Origin: Nitrosotalea sp.
GTDB lineage: Archaea; Halobacteriota; Syntropharchaeia; Alkanophagales; Methanospirareceae
NCBI GenBank assembly: GCA_020725315.1
Contig: DYFG01000046.1
Coordinates: 1-10,953 of the forward strand
Direction of reading: 5' to 3'
DNA: 10,953 nt
The translations under genes were made by a program, and so were the position numbers. The stretch's first letter is position 1; each line of letters begins with the position of its first letter. Below, piece by piece: positions 1 through 6,379 of the stretch. The notes beneath the pieces are model-generated. The model ran no database searches. It saw only the letters and a program-made list of their open reading frames with translations, and had not been told where the DNA came from.

Positions 1-159
1 GTGGATGTTCAATCGAGAAGCGCAGCGAGCAGTGTATTTGATATAAAGGGCGTTGCTGAACCTTGTGCAATCCTGGGAGCGATGAGGAATAAGGGCGGGT
101 TCAAATTCATCAAAAGGGAATCATTTGATAAGAGAATAACCCTGGCGGTGGTCTTTTAA
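1..159 (+). CDS. cbiG: CbiG C-terminal end (cobalt-precorrin-5A hydrolase), partial
   Basis: The frame is open from base 1 to TAA at 157-159, giving 52 residues; the start lies outside the window. It reads like the C-terminal domain of CbiG: a Ser/Ala-rich stretch (SRSAASS), then GVAEPCAILGA, matching the family's K-x-V-A-E-P-A-A-L-L-A segment, and a closing beta strand RITLAVVF like the usual VTVAVA ending. CbiG opens the delta-lactone ring of cobalt-precorrin-5A and releases acetaldehyde in the anaerobic cobalamin pathway. The cbiH-cbiC fusion starts one base after the stop, so the two are surely co-transcribed. The GTG at base 1 is an internal valine, not a start. The assignment rests on a short piece but is strongly backed by the next gene. 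Confidence 0.82.
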   Translation: MDVQSRSAASSVFDIKGVAEPCAILGAMRNKGGFKFIKRESFDKRITLAVVF

Positions 160-160
160 T

Positions 161-1567
161 ATGCTATCAGTGGTGGGAATAGGACCGGGTTCTTTGGATT
201 TACTGACAGAACGAGCAAGAGCGCGTATTTCAAGCGCTGACATCATTATGGGTAATGAAAGATACATCGGGTTGATAAGAGAGATCATTCCTAAGGATGC
301 AGAAGTGATAACAGGCAAAATGGGGACAGAGGTTGAACGTGCAAAGAAAGCAGTTGAGCTGGGGAGACGCAAAAATGTTGTTGTTGTCTCAGGAGGCGAT
401 CCAGGCATCTATGGTATGGCAGGGCTTCTAATCGAGGTTATTGGTGATTCTCATACCGACTTGAAGATGGAGATAATCCCGGGCATAACGGCAGCCTCTG
501 TGTCGGCTGCCTTACTTGGAGCACCGTTGTCGAATGATTTCGCCGTTGTCAGTTTGAGTGATTTGCTGGTGCCGTGGAGTGAGATAGAAGAGAAGCTGGA
601 AGAGCTAGCGAAGATGGAGATTGTTGTGGTGATATACAATCCGAGGAGCAAGACCAGAACGGTTCAGTTGGAGAAGGCGTATGAGCTTTTTATGCGCTTC
701 CGTGATGGAAAAACAATCGTTGGCATCGTGAGAAATGCAGAAAGGGAGGGATGTGAAATTGAGATTAGCACGTTAGAGGATTTACCTGACTTCTATCATC
801 GTATCGATATGTCAACGACCATTATTATTGGCTCTTCAAAGACCGAAAATATCGGTGGACGGATGGTTACACGCAGAGGATATGAAAGGAGATACGATTA
901 TGAGAGGAGGGAAGGGGATACCGCCATCCAGGGTCACGAAAGTAGCGATTACGCAGAGGCAGGAAATAGGATCTGGGAGAAGAGCAAGGCGATCGTAGAA
1001 GATATCGTCTCAAAACATTCAGGCTCGTTTAGCGAGCACGAACGAAGAATTGTGGAAAGAGTGGTTTTTGCTAATGCTGATCCTTCGCTTCTGGACTTGC
1101 TCGTGTTCAATCATAATCCGGTAGAAAAGGGGATAGAGTGCATAAAAGAGGGGAAAACAATCATCACAGACATAGAAATGGTGAAAGCGGGCATTAATGG
1201 CAGATACAGGAAGAGAGTGAAATGTTTCGTGAATGACCCAAGAACAAAGGAGATAGTGGAAAAGGAAAATGTAACGAGAACTGCCGCTGGAATCAGGCTC
1301 GCAAAGGAACTTATTCAGGATACTATCGTGGTTGTTGGAAACTCACCATCAGCATGCATGGAGCTTTTTGCACTTATTGAGCAGGACATAAAGCCCGCAC
1401 TTATTGTTGCCACTCCCGTAGGTTTTATTAATGCCGCAGAGGCGAAAGAGAAGGTAATGAGCACGGGTATTCCTTCCATTGCGATAAAAGGACCAAGAGG
1501 TGGGACACCTTCGGCAGTGGCAATTATCAACGAGATAATTGAGATTGCAAATAGCAGGCTTAAATAG
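161..1567 (+). CDS. cbiHC: CbiH-CbiC fusion: cobalt-precorrin-3B C17-methyltransferase / cobalt-precorrin-8 methylmutase
   Basis: A 468-residue protein joins two cobalamin enzymes that are usually separate. Residues 1-235 are a SAM-dependent tetrapyrrole methylase: GIGPG (7-11), GNERYI (31-36), GGDPGIYGMA (78-87) and YNPRS (159-163) are typical of CbiH, which methylates C17 and contracts the ring. A charged Arg/Tyr/Glu-rich linker covers about 236-268. Residues 270-468 are CbiC, which moves the C11 methyl to C12 to give cobyrinate: ITDIEMVKAGI (335-345), RTAAGIRLA (373-381), VVGNSPSA (391-398), TPVGFINAAEAK (418-429) and GPRGGTPSA (444-452). Oddly, the conserved R-x-I-H-A motif carrying the CobH/CbiC catalytic histidine reads ERVVFANAD here, with Phe303 at the His position. 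The start is one base after cbiG. Both domain calls are firm; activity of the mutase half is uncertain. Confidence 0.93.
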   Translation: MLSVVGIGPGSLDLLTERARARISSADIIMGNERYIGLIREIIPKDAEVITGKMGTEVERAKKAVELGRRKNVVVVSGGDPGIYGMAGLLIEVIGDSHTDLKMEIIPGITAASVSAALLGAPLSNDFAVVSLSDLLVPWSEIEEKLEELAKMEIVVVIYNPRSKTRTVQLEKAYELFMRFRDGKTIVGIVRNAEREGCEIEISTLEDLPDFYHRIDMSTTIIIGSSKTENIGGRMVTRRGYERRYDYERREGDTAIQGHESSDYAEAGNRIWEKSKAIVEDIVSKHSGSFSEHERRIVERVVFANADPSLLDLLVFNHNPVEKGIECIKEGKTIITDIEMVKAGINGRYRKRVKCFVNDPRTKEIVEKENVTRTAAGIRLAKELIQDTIVVVGNSPSACMELFALIEQDIKPALIVATPVGFINAAEAKEKVMSTGIPSIAIKGPRGGTPSAVAIINEIIEIANSRLK

Positions 1568-1580
1568 TTAGGATAACTAT
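1564..1580. repeat. Small perfect hairpin at the 5' edge of the restriction-modification cassette
   Basis: ATAGTTA-GGA-TAACTAT is a perfect 7-bp inverted repeat with a three-base loop. It overlaps the cbiHC stop codon and runs into the methyltransferase TATA box. It could be an operator, a junction scar or a weak 3' end signal for cbiHC; the sequence alone does not decide. Its build (7-bp stem, GGA loop) matches the hairpins inside gltX. Confidence 0.6.
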
Positions 1581-1588
1581 TATAAAAG
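1580..1588 (+). promoter_or_regulatory. Archaeal TATA box for the methyltransferase gene
   Basis: TTATAAAAG is a good archaeal TATA box centred about 25 bases before the ATG at 1607. Transcription would therefore start at or very near the start codon. There is no Shine-Dalgarno sequence before the ATG (the bases are GATTGAAAA), so the message is probably leaderless. The cassette thus seems to carry its own promoter within the cobalamin cluster. Confidence 0.55.
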
Positions 1589-1606
1589 ACAGTTTACGAT
1601 TGAAAA

Positions 1607-2917
1607 ATGGGACAAGTAAGGCTTACAATGTTTGGAACCGACGAATTTCCGACACGCGAGGAGATAGTGGAGGAATATGCAAAGGAATTCAATCGATATG
1701 TCACTCCAAAGGGTGATACTGTCTTTGGTTTCTGGATGCAAACATTGGCAGATTTGGAACTGCTTGATTTGGAACTTCAGGGATTAACAGAAGAATATAA
1801 AATTAATCCTGTTGAGAGAACTGTGGATTTTAAAGGAGATGAAGATTTCATAAGGCTCAGAGTTGCTCATCTTGAGAAAGTGAGAGTAAAGACCTCACTT
1901 TACACGGATTTTGTTGATTCTTATGGCGATACAAATGCTTATGCTTTTCATAATCTCTATCCTTATAAGGGTAAATTTTATCCAAGAGTTGTAAGGACTT
2001 TGATTAATGCCTTTGGACTTAAAAGTGGGGATTTGATTCTCGACCTCTTCAACGGATCAGGAACTACAACCCATGAAGCATCTTTGATGGGAATCAAGAG
2101 TGTTGGTATAGATATAACTCCGATGGGGGTAGTTTTGTCAAATTTGAAGAACAACTTACCTTTTCTATCTCTTGAAGAGCTGAACTTTACTAACAACGAA
2201 CTTGTGGAGATTTTACAATCAATAGAAAAGAAAGAATGGAAACATCAGAATGATACAATTTATAACCTGATGTTGACAATATATTTTGATACAATGGATG
2301 CTTTTGAGCGAACATCACGTTATGATAAAAAGGGAAAAGAAAGACTCTTCATCGAGAAATTCAATTATATTAAAGCATGTTATCAAAAACTGATAGAAAT
2401 AAAGAATAAGTTTGGACTTGAATTTGAGAGGGCGGAAATAATCGAAGGAGATGCATTGGAATTAAAAAAATATGAGGAATATGAAAGTAGGTTCGATGCT
2501 ATAATTACAAGTCCTCCTTATTATTTTTCAATTGATTACGTGGGGAAGGATAAAATAGCGTATGAGTATCTTGGTGTTAATATGAAAAAAATAGAGTCCA
2601 AATATCTAGGAATGAAAAATAGTATTTCTCATGGGAGAACTTATGGGAATTTGCCATATAAAGTCATTCTTTATTATAGAGATTTGCGAAAGTCGATAGA
2701 GAATATGTATTGGGCTTTAAAGGATGGTGGAAAGATGGCAATAATCATAGGAGATAGCACCGTTGGTGGAAGAAAGACCCCAACCACGATGATAACAAAA
2801 AAATTCTGTGAAGAAGTTGGATTTGAATTTAGAAAGCTTATTTTTAATCCTCTTCTTGGTGCGAGGAATAGGGCTATCAGAGGAGAGAGCATAATAATGG
2901 GTGAGAAGCGGATGTAA
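1607..2917 (+). CDS. DNA methyltransferase (N4-cytosine or N6-adenine), probable type II modification enzyme
   Basis: A 436-residue amino-methyltransferase. The SAM-binding motif I, DLFNGSGTT (146-154), is followed by the acidic motif II region VGIDITP (166-172), a motif III-like EGDALEL (280-286) and the catalytic motif IV TSPPY (301-305). Motif I thus precedes motif IV. The upstream segment HNLYPYKGKFYPR (115-127) resembles the lead-in seen in many solo and type II DNA methylases. TSPPY is commoner in N4-cytosine enzymes, but N6-adenine is possible; the site cannot be read from the sequence. About 95 residues (185-280) between motifs II and III may contribute to target recognition. The gene is clearly more AT-rich than cbiHC and cbiD, uses many ATA, AGA and TTA codons, and begins behind its own TATA box. 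The putative endonuclease follows 2 bp after the stop. The methylase call is firm; pairing with the neighbour is inferred. Confidence 0.9.
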   Translation: MGQVRLTMFGTDEFPTREEIVEEYAKEFNRYVTPKGDTVFGFWMQTLADLELLDLELQGLTEEYKINPVERTVDFKGDEDFIRLRVAHLEKVRVKTSLYTDFVDSYGDTNAYAFHNLYPYKGKFYPRVVRTLINAFGLKSGDLILDLFNGSGTTTHEASLMGIKSVGIDITPMGVVLSNLKNNLPFLSLEELNFTNNELVEILQSIEKKEWKHQNDTIYNLMLTIYFDTMDAFERTSRYDKKGKERLFIEKFNYIKACYQKLIEIKNKFGLEFERAEIIEGDALELKKYEEYESRFDAIITSPPYYFSIDYVGKDKIAYEYLGVNMKKIESKYLGMKNSISHGRTYGNLPYKVILYYRDLRKSIENMYWALKDGGKMAIIIGDSTVGGRKTPTTMITKKFCEEVGFEFRKLIFNPLLGARNRAIRGESIIMGEKRM

Positions 2918-2919
2918 AA

Positions 2920-3831
2920 ATGGTAATTAAAAGAAATCTACTTTGTATTAAAAAGAAAGAGAATTTAGACTTAGGACATATCTTGCTATATGAACCATAT
3001 AAAAATATGCTTTTAAATTTTGTTGAACTTGCTATAAATCCTAAAGCAATAGAATTCGATCCAGTTTCAAGGGCTTTCAGTGGATTAGAAGGTATATCCG
3101 AAGATATCAAACATTATTATGAATCCTTATTAGGAGTGCCCTCATATTTTCAGGCGAGTAAAGGTGGGAGAGGGAGATATATTGAGAAGAAAATTTCTTC
3201 AATCGTGGAAACTTGCTCCTTGGATATCAAATTAAGTGAATTACCTATCTGGTTCCTATATCCAGATTTGTATAGGAAGAGAGGGATATTTACTATAAGT
3301 GGTCTATCAAGTGAAGAAAAATTGAAATTGCGCAGGATTGAATGGGACTGGAGTGGCGACGTTGATGAAACAACGGATTTGGGCAATCTATTAGATGAGA
3401 ACACGGTTGTGTTGCTGGAATTGAAAAATAGGGTTGATTCTGGAGGAACTGCTGCAAGAAGAGAAATATGGACGAAGAAATTTAAAAGAATTCTTGAAAT
3501 ACTTTCTACTACGAATAAGATGCTATATCGAAAAGGGAGGCATCAATTTTCACTTATAGTAACAGTGATAAATGAGAGAACTTTCCTCCTGAAATGGGGT
3601 AAAAATTACGTGAGTATTTTTAAAGACATCATAAAAAAAGACAGAAATGTAAGGGAATTATTTGACGATCTTATCATCTTAGAAGGTTCAGAGGATTCTT
3701 TAAACAATTTAGTTGGTCGCTTATTGAGTAACTATTGGTCTGAGTTTCCCAATTTCATCTGTCCTCCACAGAAAGAAAAAGAAGAATATATAGGGGATAT
3801 AATTCAAGTCTTAGCATCGTCAGAGGCATGA
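2920..3831 (+). CDS. Putative type II restriction endonuclease, PD-(D/E)xK type
   Basis: A 303-residue protein; I do not recognise a named family with certainty. A PD-(D/E)xK-like core is visible: a helix with GGRGRYIEKKI (82-92) carrying Glu89, acidic residues in DWSGDVDETTDLGN (143-156), and the strand VVLLELKNR (163-171) with E167-x-K169, 14 residues after Asp153. This fits a metal-dependent nuclease. The next residues, VDSGGTAARRE (172-182), resemble a segment seen in several type II restriction enzymes. It starts 2 bp after the methyltransferase stop in the same direction, the usual layout for a cognate pair, and shares that gene's AT-rich composition. No membrane segment or signal peptide is seen. 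The recognition site is unknown. It could instead be another nuclease of the same fold. Confidence 0.72.
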   Translation: MVIKRNLLCIKKKENLDLGHILLYEPYKNMLLNFVELAINPKAIEFDPVSRAFSGLEGISEDIKHYYESLLGVPSYFQASKGGRGRYIEKKISSIVETCSLDIKLSELPIWFLYPDLYRKRGIFTISGLSSEEKLKLRRIEWDWSGDVDETTDLGNLLDENTVVLLELKNRVDSGGTAARREIWTKKFKRILEILSTTNKMLYRKGRHQFSLIVTVINERTFLLKWGKNYVSIFKDIIKKDRNVRELFDDLIILEGSEDSLNNLVGRLLSNYWSEFPNFICPPQKEKEEYIGDIIQVLASSEA

Positions 3832-3846
3832 ATAGTTACTATCATA
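3831..3846. repeat. Direct-repeat-like sequence at the 3' edge of the restriction-modification cassette
   Basis: AATAGTTA at 3831-3838 repeats exactly at 1563-1570, and the following ACTATCATA (3838-3846) matches ACTATTATA (1576-1584) in 8 of 9 bases. The two edges differ mainly by five extra bases (GGATA) in the left copy. This could be a target duplication or recombination footprint of the inserted cassette, but the bases are AT-rich and the match was found after the fact. Confidence 0.4.
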
Positions 3847-3850
3847 CCAA

Positions 3851-4912
3851 ATGAAAGATCCTGTGTCAGGAAAGGAATATCCAGGAGAAGTTATAAAAAG
3901 GGCATTGGAAAGGAATAATATCAGCTCTGATGCGCTGGTAGAGGAGATAAGAAGGGGAAGAGTGGTCCTGCTCGAAGATGGAAAAATCCTCAGGCGGGGA
4001 TATACAACAGGGACATGCGCTGTGGCAGCTTCAAAGGCTGCTGCACTTCTGCTTGCGGGAAAAGAAGTGAAGGAGGTAGAAATTACAACGCCGATCGGCA
4101 TAAAGGCGGTGATGAAAGTAGAACGTGTTAATGAAGAGGATTGTATTGCGTGTGTTCGTGTAGATTCCGGCGATTATAAAGGTGACACATTCAATGGAAT
4201 GCTTATCTGCGCAAAGGCACGGCGTTTTCCGGAGTTCTCCATAAAGGCGGGAAAGGGCATAGGAATAATAAAAAAGGAGGGGCTCGGTAAAGTCGGTGCG
4301 CCTGATATATACCCGCACGTCTTGAAGAACATCGCGGAGAATGTGAAAGAGATGTTAACCGATGTGGAAATAGAGATTTTCGTGCCGAAGGGAGAGGAGA
4401 TAGCGAAAGATACCGTTCTTCCAGCGCTGGGAATAGAAGGAGGAATACCTATCTTCGGTGCTACCGGATTCATCGAACCTTACACCGGTGGCGATTACGA
4501 GCACGTTATTGACTTTCTCGTAAGAGATAAAGAGGACATCCTCGGTGTCAGCACGGGGGAGAAGAGCAAGAGGATAGCGGTAGAAAAGCTGAACTTCCCC
4601 GAGGATAAGATAGTAGTCGCCGGTAATTTCGTCTGCTACGCGATAGAGAAGTCAAAAGCGAAGAAGAAGGTGATATTCACGATGCCCGCAAAGATCTGCG
4701 ATATGTTAGGAATTGATGCTCATGACTACTTCGATTTTGAATTCAGCAGCATTGGCGAGCTTGTTGAACGAGTGAAGAGAGCAGACTATAAGCATTTGAA
4801 GACCTTCTTCGGTACTCTTGCGGAAGATTTATCACGAAAAACCGATGCTGACGTTTATGTCTTCGATAATAGTGGTGATATATTAGGGGTGTATTCCTCA
4901 ACTGAAAAATGA
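3851..4912 (+). CDS. cbiD: CbiD, cobalt-precorrin-5B C1-methyltransferase
   Basis: A 353-residue protein of normal CbiD length. CbiD transfers a methyl group from SAM to C1 of cobalt-precorrin-5B, the step after CbiG. The N-terminal signature LRRGYTTGTCAVAASKAA lies at 48-65, preceded by a 47-residue leader (MKDPVSG...) of a kind I associate with archaeal CbiD, which supports the ATG at 3851. GIEGGIPIFGATGFIEP (194-210) is the second recognisable family block. The C-terminal part is divergent: after GNFVCYAIEKS (258-268) the usual G-H-x-G-K-L stretch reads FTMPAKICDMLG (276-287). The gene starts 19 bp after the putative endonuclease stop, without a clear Shine-Dalgarno sequence, so it may depend on read-through from the cassette. 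It ends 5 bp from the tail-to-tail atpF. Confidence 0.92.
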   Translation: MKDPVSGKEYPGEVIKRALERNNISSDALVEEIRRGRVVLLEDGKILRRGYTTGTCAVAASKAAALLLAGKEVKEVEITTPIGIKAVMKVERVNEEDCIACVRVDSGDYKGDTFNGMLICAKARRFPEFSIKAGKGIGIIKKEGLGKVGAPDIYPHVLKNIAENVKEMLTDVEIEIFVPKGEEIAKDTVLPALGIEGGIPIFGATGFIEPYTGGDYEHVIDFLVRDKEDILGVSTGEKSKRIAVEKLNFPEDKIVVAGNFVCYAIEKSKAKKKVIFTMPAKICDMLGIDAHDYFDFEFSSIGELVERVKRADYKHLKTFFGTLAEDLSRKTDADVYVFDNSGDILGVYSSTEK

Positions 4913-4917
4913 ATGTT

Positions 4918-5244
4918 TCATTTAACGGCAACGCCAACTGCACGTTTTATTAACTGTCCTATCTCGTCGATCTCCTTCTTCATCGGGCCTTCTTTGTCCG
5001 GTACCTCTATGATAATGGGTATGACGCCTTTTTTCTTTGTATTTATCTCCCTTATCTTCTCTCTGGTTCTCGCGTCAGCGGCAAGTCGTTCGTTTACAAT
5101 AATGATAGCGACTTCTTCCTTTGCCAATTTATCTATGATCCGGGCAACATCCTCTCCTCCCTCGGGGCTATATTCATACACCTCCTTTACGCCCCCAAGC
5201 CTGAACCCTGCAGCGGTATCAGGGTCTCCTATTATCGCGATCAT
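4918..5244 (-). CDS. atpF: A-type ATP synthase subunit F
   Basis: A 108-residue subunit of the central stalk of the archaeal ATP synthase, linking catalytic A3B3 rotation to the membrane rotor. The protein begins MIAIIGDPDTAAGFRLGGV, the family's typical start, has the VAIIIVNERLA strand (45-55), and ends with the conserved VPDKEGP (81-87) and LIKRAVGVAVK C-terminus. The ATG (5242-5244) follows the atpE stop by 11 bp. A 19-base hairpin (5250-5268) covers the atpE stop and ends 5 bases before this start, so it could couple or modulate translation. In most archaea subunit C lies between E and F and subunits A, B and D follow F; here C is missing and cbiD lies tail to tail immediately downstream. 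Confidence 0.93.
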   Translation of the reverse strand: MIAIIGDPDTAAGFRLGGVKEVYEYSPEGGEDVARIIDKLAKEEVAIIIVNERLAADARTREKIREINTKKKGVIPIIIEVPDKEGPMKKEIDEIGQLIKRAVGVAVK

Positions 5245-5249
5245 CTTAA

Positions 5250-5268
5250 ACTTTCTTAGAAAGAAAGT
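5250..5268. repeat. Hairpin repeat copy 1 (atpE/atpF junction)
   Basis: ACTTTCTT-AGA-AAGAAAGT is a perfect 8-bp stem with a three-base loop. It is followed on the plus strand by a purine-rich tail (TGTTGTGAAAAGTG) resembling copy 4. On the coding strand it contains the last codons and stop of atpE and sits just before the atpF start. Related copies lie at 5935, 6850, 6917 and 7726. Confidence 0.7.
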
Positions 5269-5927
5269 GTTGTGAAAAGTGTTTTCAGTACCTCCTCTCG
5301 TAAACTGGTGAAAAATCGTGCCATTCGCTGCTCAAAAGTATTATTCACCTCTATTTTCCCCTCTTTTCCTCGTACAATAACCCCTCCTGCTGACTTTATC
5401 CTCTCACCAGATAGCGACAGACTCACATTTACACCTTTATCCTGGTTTATTTCATCAGCTATCTTTTTAAGCATATCAGGCTTCACAAACGATGCGGATG
5501 CGTCCTCCTCGCTGAGCATCACTTCTAATTCACCGCCTGCACTGCTACCAGCGGTTATACTTAGTGCGGCATCCTTTATCAAACCAGTGAGGATAGTTGA
5601 ATACGATTTACCGTTGAACCCTTCTTTTTTAATTTCTTTCATTCGCTTCGTAGCGCCCTCTAATGCTTTCCCTATCATCTCCTCTTCCACCTTCCACCTG
5701 AGCTTTCTCGCATTTAATCGAGCGGCTCTGACTATTCGCTCCCTCTCCTCAACACCTCTTTTCTCCTCAGCCTCGATGAAATTCTTCTTTCGAAGTTCGA
5801 GCTCTTCCCGTGCTTTTTTGAGCATCTCATCCGCTTTACCTTTCGCTTCGCTCACTATTCGCTCCCTCTCTGCATTTGCTTCGTTCTTCATCCTCTCCAT
5901 TATCTCTCTCACACCCACGCGAATCAC
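5256..5927 (-). CDS. atpE: A-type ATP synthase subunit E (peripheral stalk)
   Basis: A 223-residue subunit of the peripheral stalk, which pairs with subunit H to hold the catalytic head still. The N-terminal half (about 1-105) is a charged helix rich in Glu, Lys, Arg and Ala (ERERIVSEAKGKADEMLKK), as expected for the E/H coiled coil. The C-terminal half is a globular domain with the family-typical SAGGVIVRGKEGKIEVNNTFEQR segment in residues 179-201, given here only as a guide. The start is GTG (5925-5927) with AAAGG upstream; an ATG at 5898-5900 is an alternative. The AAAGG lies at the edge of the 3' arm of the hairpin at 5935-5953, so the hairpin could affect ribosome access. The last residues (LSF and stop) come from hairpin copy 1. 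Subunits I and K, normally between H and E, are not here. Confidence 0.92.
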   Translation of the reverse strand: MIRVGVREIMERMKNEANAERERIVSEAKGKADEMLKKAREELELRKKNFIEAEEKRGVEERERIVRAARLNARKLRWKVEEEMIGKALEGATKRMKEIKKEGFNGKSYSTILTGLIKDAALSITAGSSAGGELEVMLSEEDASASFVKPDMLKKIADEINQDKGVNVSLSLSGERIKSAGGVIVRGKEGKIEVNNTFEQRMARFFTSLREEVLKTLFTTLSF

Positions 5928-5934
5928 CTCAAAC

Positions 5935-5974
5935 CTTTCTTTAGAAAAGAAAGCTTTACCAAAGAAAAAGGTTT
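5935..5974. repeat. Hairpin repeat copy 2 (atpH/atpE spacer)
   Basis: CTTTCTTT-AGA-AAAGAAAG (5935-5953) is a perfect 8-bp stem with a three-base loop, followed by CTTTACCAAAGAAAAAGG. The tail CTTTACCAAA is shared with copy 3 at 6871. The flanking AAACCTTTCTTT (5931-5942) can pair instead with AAAGAAAAAGGTTT (5961-5974), giving a second fold. It fills nearly all of the 45-bp spacer between atpH and atpE. Confidence 0.7.
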
Positions 5975-6290
5975 AAACGAGTCCTAAAATTTTCTCTAAC
6001 ACGAAGTTTATCGTGCTGTCAAGATTTGATTCTGCGATTGATTTCAGTTTCTCCGCCTCTTTCTCAGCATTTTTCATGACCACATTCCCTTCCTTCTCAC
6101 CTTCCTGTGCATGCTTCTCTGAGATCTCACGGGCTAAGCTCTTTTCATCCGCTCGTGCCTTCTCTTTTAACCTCTTTACTTCTTCCTCAGCCTCTTTTAG
6201 TATCCTCGCGGCGCTCTCTCTAGCCCCCTCTATGAGCTTCCTGCCTTCCTCTTCCCCTTCCCTAATTGACTTAAGCGCTTCTGCTACCAT
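5973..6290 (-). CDS. ahaH: A-type ATP synthase subunit H (peripheral stalk)
   Basis: A 105-residue, almost wholly helical protein rich in Glu, Lys and Ala with heptad-like spacing (EEEVKRLKEKARADEK near 35-50). This is the usual length and composition of AhaH, which forms a right-handed coiled coil with subunit E in the stator stalk. Sequence identity alone would be weak for such a low-complexity coil, but its place at the head of an operon with E and F makes the call safe. The ATG is at 6288-6290; no strong Shine-Dalgarno sequence is visible, and the leader holds a CTATT tandem repeat. In the usual archaeal order (H-I-K-E-C-F-A-B-D) H comes first, as here, but it is followed directly by E. 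Confidence 0.85.
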   Translation of the reverse strand: MVAEALKSIREGEEEGRKLIEGARESAARILKEAEEEVKRLKEKARADEKSLAREISEKHAQEGEKEGNVVMKNAEKEAEKLKSIAESNLDSTINFVLEKILGLV

Positions 6291-6297
6291 GGTTCTT

Positions 6298-6316
6298 CTA
6301 TTCTATTCTATTCTAT
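6298..6316. repeat. Pentanucleotide tandem repeat in the ahaH leader
   Basis: CTATT occurs three times in a row plus CTAT, within the untranslated leader of ahaH and about 8 bases upstream of its ATG. Short tandem repeats here could vary in copy number and change leader length. It is a minor feature and may be chance. Confidence 0.6.
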
Positions 6317-6340
6317 GATAGGAACGTGCTGTTCTTTAGT

Positions 6341-6367
6341 ATTATGCTTTTATAACTCTTTTTAAAT
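6341..6367. promoter_or_regulatory. Divergent promoter region between ahaH and mobB
   Basis: The two genes diverge from about 100 bp of AT-rich sequence. On the minus strand GAGTTATAAAAG (6347-6358) is a fair purine-flanked TATA box for the ATP synthase genes, giving a leader of roughly 35-40 bases. On the plus strand TTTTATAA (6348-6355), or TTTTTAAAT (6359-6367), could serve mobB. The same core bases may therefore be used in both directions. Confidence 0.45.
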
Positions 6368-6379
6368 TTCAAGATGATA

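Noticed and set aside
4031..4318. Minus-strand open frame inside cbiD
   Set aside because: It overlaps the conserved CbiD signature and has no recognisable domain or start signal.
4913..5275. Plus-strand open frame of 120 codons with hydrophobic stretches
   Set aside because: It is the complement of atpF; the conserved atpF motifs on the minus strand explain the region.
5272..5976. Long plus-strand open frame opposite atpE
   Set aside because: It is a Ser/Phe/Leu-rich shadow of the helical, Glu/Lys-rich atpE in the opposite strand; no motif is visible.
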